Shown here piece after piece: positions 60,077-64,000 of a stretch of 64,000 nt of DNA. The stretch comes from Aquimarina brevivitae. Lineage in GTDB: Bacteria > Bacteroidota > Bacteroidia > Flavobacteriales > Flavobacteriaceae. How positions within the stretch are numbered: the first letter of the stretch is position 1; the number at the start of each line of letters is the position of its first letter. Both the position numbers and the translations under genes were made by a program. The notes beneath the pieces were generated by a model, which saw nothing but the letters and a program-made list of their open reading frames with translations, was not told the origin of the DNA and made no database searches. The stretch lies in NCBI RefSeq assembly GCF_004216895.1, contig NZ_SGXE01000001.1, positions 248,001 to 312,000 on the forward strand, in the 5' to 3' direction.

Positions 60077-61671
60077 AGCGCTTTGCAACCCTTATCAAGC
60101 AACTAGATAGTACCAATAAAACCAATGCTAAGGTAGATGCATTAGCCGAGTATTTTAAAGTAGCTCCAGCTAAAGATAAAGTATGGACCATTGCTATATT
60201 ATCCCATAGACGACCTCCTAGGCCTGTAAATACTACACTACTGCGAACCTGGGCTTCAGAATTGGCTAATATTCCACTTTGGCTATTTGAGGAATCCTAT
60301 CATATTGTAGGTGATCTGGCAGAAACGATAGCCTTAATCATACCAAACTCAACCACCAATTCTGAAAAAAGTTTAACCACATTTTTAGAAGAAATTATTG
60401 CATTAAAGCAAAAACCAGAAGCGGAAAAAAAGGCCTATTTATTTCAAAATTGGACCAAGCTAAATTACTACGAAAGATTTGTTTTTAGCAAACTCATAAC
60501 AGGTAGTTTTCGCATAGGAGTTAGCCAAAAATTAATGACCAAAGCTTTAGCCAAAGCCACAGGTATAGATCAAGACATCTTAGCATACAAACTCATGGGT
60601 AATTGGAATCCTAATGAGATTTCATTCAATGACCTGGTATTAGAAGAAAAAGCATCGGATTATATCTCTAAACCTTACCCCTTTTATCTTGCCTATGCGC
60701 TAGAAGATAAAATTGAAGCACTAGGCGATGTAAAAGATTGGTATGCGGAGCATAAATGGGATGGTATCCGAGCTCAGGTTATTGTTAGAGATAGGGAGCT
60801 ATTTGTCTGGAGTCGTGGTGAGGAATTGGTAACTGACAAATACCCTGAATTTGAAGTGTTCACTGAGTTAATTCCTGATGGTACGGTACTGGATGGAGAA
60901 ATCCTACCCTTTCCAAAGGGTCAAATCGGAACCTTCAATGATTTACAAACCAGGATTGGTAGAAAAACAGTATCAAAAGCGCTCTTGAAGAAAACACCGG
61001 TAATACTAAAAGCTTATGATATTTTAGAATGGCAGGGAAAAGATCAAAGAACAAAACCCTATAGCGATCGCAGAAAAAAACTAGAAGAATTATATCAACA
61101 AGTACAACAATCGGGTGATAATCCCTTACACCTGTCACAAAAAATGACTTTTAACAATTGGCAAGAAGTAGCCGAGGAACGCAGTAAATCCAGAGCACTA
61201 CATTCCGAAGGGTTAATGCTCAAAAGAAAAGATTCTCCTTATTTAGTAGGAAGAAAGAAAGGTGATTGGTGGAAGTGGAAGGTAGATCCACTAACTATAG
61301 ATGCTGTATTGACCTATGCTATGCGCGGTCATGGTAGACGTTCAAACCTATTTACCGATTATACCTTTGGCTTATGGAATGATGATAAAAGTGAATTGGT
61401 CACGTTTGCGAAGGCGTATTCTGGTCTTACGGATGCAGAATTTAGACAAGTCGATCGCTTTATAAAAGCGAATACAGTAGAGCGTTTTGGACCCGTACGC
61501 AGTGTGACGCCTGAATTAGTTTTTGAAATTGCTTTTGAAGGTATTGCGCATTCTAAAAGACATAAAAGTGGTGTCGCTACCCGATTTCCAAGAATTTTGC
61601 GCTGGAGAAAAGACAAAAAAATTGAAGACGCCAACAGCCTTGAAGAGCTAAAAAATCTTATCCCTGGTTAA
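60073..61671 (+). CDS. ATP-dependent DNA ligase (ligase-associated type)
   Basis: 532 residues. N-terminal DNA-binding domain (about 1-205), then the nucleotidyltransferase domain with Lys228 of EHKWDGIRAQV as AMP acceptor and GLMLKRKDSPY as later motif, then an OB-fold. This is the archaeal/eukaryal-like ligase found in bacterial repair modules, separate from the essential NAD ligase LigA. Translationally coupled to the exonuclease by a 4-base overlap; the helicase gene starts 19 bases after its stop. Confidence 0.93.
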   Translation: MKRFATLIKQLDSTNKTNAKVDALAEYFKVAPAKDKVWTIAILSHRRPPRPVNTTLLRTWASELANIPLWLFEESYHIVGDLAETIALIIPNSTTNSEKSLTTFLEEIIALKQKPEAEKKAYLFQNWTKLNYYERFVFSKLITGSFRIGVSQKLMTKALAKATGIDQDILAYKLMGNWNPNEISFNDLVLEEKASDYISKPYPFYLAYALEDKIEALGDVKDWYAEHKWDGIRAQVIVRDRELFVWSRGEELVTDKYPEFEVFTELIPDGTVLDGEILPFPKGQIGTFNDLQTRIGRKTVSKALLKKTPVILKAYDILEWQGKDQRTKPYSDRRKKLEELYQQVQQSGDNPLHLSQKMTFNNWQEVAEERSKSRALHSEGLMLKRKDSPYLVGRKKGDWWKWKVDPLTIDAVLTYAMRGHGRRSNLFTDYTFGLWNDDKSELVTFAKAYSGLTDAEFRQVDRFIKANTVERFGPVRSVTPELVFEIAFEGIAHSKRHKSGVATRFPRILRWRKDKKIEDANSLEELKNLIPG

Positions 61672-61690
61672 ACCTCAACGCATTCTTTAT

Positions 61691-64000
61691 ATGACAAAAA
61701 AAGAACTTTTTGAAATCGCATTGCACTGGTTTGATCAACAAGGTTGGAAAGCCTTTCCGTTTCAAAAGCAAACCTGGGAGGCTTTTATGAAGGGAAAAAA
61801 CGGATTACTCAATGCACCTACAGGAAGCGGAAAAACCTATGCACTATGGGTGCCTGTAGTATTGAATTACATCAAAAACAATCCGGATTATAAAACAAAA
61901 CATAAAAAAGGGCTAAAAGCAATCTGGATTACTCCGCTACGAGCACTATCGCAAGAAATTAAGCAAGCTGCCGAGCGTTTTGCTGATGATCTAGGTACTC
62001 AAATGACTGTTGGCATACGAACAGGAGATACCGATCAAAAAGAGCGAGCAAAGCAGAAAAGAAATATGCCAGATCTACTGATCACTACCCCTGAAAGTCT
62101 TCAGCTTTTGTTGGCCTCTAAAGGATATGATAAGACTTTTAAAAATTGTGAAGCTATCATCATTGATGAATGGCACGAGCTATTAGGAACCAAAAGAGGC
62201 GTGCAAATCGAATTAGCACTATCTCGATTAAAATCAATAAACTCCTCAATTAGAATTTGGGGAATTTCGGCTACAATAGGGAATTTAGAACAGGCACAAC
62301 AAGTGTTGTTAGGACCCGAAAGTAAATCTTTTGTCAATTCAACCCTTATCAAAGCAAACCTCAACAAAAAAATTAAGGTTGAAAGTATTATTCCCAAAGA
62401 AATGGAAACCTTCCCCTGGAGAGGACATTTGGGGATTCACCTCTTAGATGAAGTTATACCTATTATCAAAAAAAGCAAAACGACCCTGCTTTTTACCAAT
62501 ACCAGAAGCCAATGCGAAATCTGGTTTCAGAAAATATTAGCCCAATACCCAGAATTTGCTGGTGAAATTGCCATGCATCACGGTAGCATCAATAAAGAAA
62601 CCAGGCTTTGGGTAGAACAAGCGATTCGAAACGAAAGTCTTACTGCAGTGGTTTGTACCTCCAGTCTTGACCTGGGAGTTGACTTTGCCCCCGTAGAAAC
62701 AATTATCCAAATTGGTGGCCCAAAAGGAGTTGCCCGATTTTTACAACGTGCTGGTAGAAGCGGTCATCAACCCGGCAAAACCAGTGTGATTTACTTTTTG
62801 CCAACACATGCTATTGAATTAGTCGAGGCCTCAGCTTTGCAAGAAGCGGTTAAAGAAAATACCGTGGAAGATCGCATTCCTTATCTCAATAGCTTTGATG
62901 TGTTAATTCAGTACCTCACTACTCTGGCAGTTTCAGATGGATTTCATCCTGAAGAAATTTTTCCGGAAATCAAAAGTACATTTTGTTACCAGGCCCTTAC
63001 TGATGACCAATGGAACTGGATTCTAGGATTTATCACAGTAGGAAGTCAAAGCCTTCAAAACTATGATGAATACAAAAAGGTTGAAATACTAGATGATGGG
63101 CTTTTTAAAATTAACAATAGAGGAACCGCGATGCGACATCGACTTCAAATTGGCACCATTGTTAGTGATGCCGTACTTACTGTAAAATATCTCAAAGGTG
63201 GATACATTGGCAGCATTGAAGAATGGTTTATTTCTAAATTAAAACCTGGGGACGTATTTACTTTTGCCGGAAGAAATTTAGAATTAGTGCGTATCAAAGA
63301 AATGAAAGTATTGGTTAGAAAATCAACTAAAAAAACATCAAAAGTACCCAGTTGGATGGGCGGAAGATTAACCCTTACTTCGCAAATGTCAGCACTGCTT
63401 AGGCAAGAATTGTATAAAGCCTCAGCCAACCAAGCATCTTCAAACGAGTTAAAAGCACTATCGCATATCTTTAAAGAACAACAAAAGGAAAGTATTATTC
63501 CAGCAGAGGAACAATTTCTAATTGAAACCTTTAAAACTCGTGAAGGATACCACGCTATATTTTATCCTTTTGAAGGACGTTTTGTACACGAGGCTTTAGG
63601 CAGTCTCATTGCTTATCGCATCAGTTTACTATCTCCTATTTCATTTTCTATAGCATTTAACGATTATGGATTTGAACTCCTTTCGGATCAAGAAATAGAT
63701 ATGCAGGCTGTACTTGACAATAATCTTTTTACCATGCAAGACTTACACCAGGATCTCCAAAAAAGTTTGAATGCCACCGAAATGGCGCGTAGGAAATTTA
63801 GGGATATTGCCGTAATCTCAGGTATGGTATTTACGGGTTACCCCAATAAATTACTTAAAAGCAAACATCTTCAATCGAGTTCTCAACTGTTATTTAATGT
63901 GTTTAGAGATTTTGAAGCAGATAATTTGTTGTATCAGCAAGCATTCATTGAAACCTTTGAACATCAGCTTGAAGAAGGGCGACTAGCGGAAGCCTTACTA
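61691..64000 (+). CDS. Ligase-associated DEXH box helicase (Lhr-like, partial)
   Basis: Runs past the right edge; 770 residues are visible. Walker A APTGSGKT (42-49) and motif II DEWH (159-162), the DExH form, with ISATIG as motif III. Motif VI QRAGRSGHQPG is present in the second RecA domain. The later part includes a winged-helix and Lhr-core-type region. Lhr-family 3'-5' helicases act in DNA repair. It is the third member of the ligase-associated set; a metallophosphoesterase often follows and may lie beyond the window. Confidence 0.95.
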   Translation, partial: MTKKELFEIALHWFDQQGWKAFPFQKQTWEAFMKGKNGLLNAPTGSGKTYALWVPVVLNYIKNNPDYKTKHKKGLKAIWITPLRALSQEIKQAAERFADDLGTQMTVGIRTGDTDQKERAKQKRNMPDLLITTPESLQLLLASKGYDKTFKNCEAIIIDEWHELLGTKRGVQIELALSRLKSINSSIRIWGISATIGNLEQAQQVLLGPESKSFVNSTLIKANLNKKIKVESIIPKEMETFPWRGHLGIHLLDEVIPIIKKSKTTLLFTNTRSQCEIWFQKILAQYPEFAGEIAMHHGSINKETRLWVEQAIRNESLTAVVCTSSLDLGVDFAPVETIIQIGGPKGVARFLQRAGRSGHQPGKTSVIYFLPTHAIELVEASALQEAVKENTVEDRIPYLNSFDVLIQYLTTLAVSDGFHPEEIFPEIKSTFCYQALTDDQWNWILGFITVGSQSLQNYDEYKKVEILDDGLFKINNRGTAMRHRLQIGTIVSDAVLTVKYLKGGYIGSIEEWFISKLKPGDVFTFAGRNLELVRIKEMKVLVRKSTKKTSKVPSWMGGRLTLTSQMSALLRQELYKASANQASSNELKALSHIFKEQQKESIIPAEEQFLIETFKTREGYHAIFYPFEGRFVHEALGSLIAYRISLLSPISFSIAFNDYGFELLSDQEIDMQAVLDNNLFTMQDLHQDLQKSLNATEMARRKFRDIAVISGMVFTGYPNKLLKSKHLQSSSQLLFNVFRDFEADNLLYQQAFIETFEHQLEEGRLAEALL

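Noticed and set aside
61359..61634. 91-codon open frame antisense to the DNA ligase, with two similar ones antisense to the helicase (62101-62397, 63145-63429)
   Set aside because: All are antisense to conserved motifs of the ligase and helicase.
1..64000. CRISPR arrays, insertion sequences, prophage genes, rRNA genes
   Set aside because: No regularly spaced repeats, transposase or phage structural products, and no rRNA-like stretch were seen.

Overview
The window is 64 kb of AT-rich DNA from a member of the Flavobacteriaceae (Bacteroidota), probably a marine one; the genus cannot be fixed from what is here. The evidence is: TAnnTTTG -7 promoter boxes and almost no Shine-Dalgarno sequences, type IX secretion (T9SS) C-terminal sorting domains, the prs-rplY-pth order, a eukaryote-like class Ia ribonucleotide reductase beta subunit, an OlsF-type bifunctional acyltransferase, and a structured element before serS that looks like a recurrent flavobacterial intergenic RNA. 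There are no insertion sequences, phage genes, CRISPR arrays or rRNA genes. One tRNA, tRNA-Leu(CAA), is present with a decayed copy of its 3' end beside it.

Layout. 0-16 kb: start of a secreted protein, aspS, a CLC channel, a cold-shock protein, tadA, dxs, a T9SS-secreted M36 metalloprotease, and the dNTP block dgt/nrdA/nrdB. 16-21 kb: an ECF sigma factor and its TPR-bearing putative anti-sigma partner converge on a membrane-anchored TPR-CHAT (caspase-like) protein and a lipoprotein. 21-31 kb: MarC, S41 protease, dCMP deaminase, HupE-like protein, tRNA-Leu, prs-rplY-pth, ribF and a gamma-carboxylase-like HTTM protein. 31-42 kb: a double-glycine leader peptide divergent from a membrane-bound AraC-type regulator, serS, TPR protein, a GAF histidine kinase, a four-blade secreted WD40-like protein, rsmA, mgtE, and two paralogous cysteine-rich peptides each followed by a hairpin. 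42-50 kb: lipoproteins, a GH25 lysozyme, a hydroxyacid dehydrogenase, and a large T9SS cargo joining a beta-trefoil lectin domain to an aerolysin-like region. 50-53.5 kb: an arsenic operon preceded by a palindromic operator. It carries a PLP decarboxylase as its first gene and no efflux pump. 53.5-64 kb: OlsF-like acyltransferase, aspartokinase, fbp, TerB-like protein, and the ligase-associated exonuclease / ATP-dependent ligase / DEXH helicase repair set, which runs off the right edge.

Most of the window is core chromosome. The parts most likely to hold undescribed biology are: the trefoil/aerolysin-like secreted protein (45852-47915); the CHAT module, with an intrinsic terminator abutting its start codon (16211-21062); the ars operon with the decarboxylase (50230-53471); the two small-peptide loci (31013-32708 and 41087-41748); and the CLC protein that has lost its gating glutamate (2173-3957).

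All family assignments were made by reading the sequence. No database search, structure prediction or covariance model was run. Several starts were moved downstream from the first possible codon to an ATG that fits a signal peptide, family N-terminus or promoter position; these are stated entry by entry.
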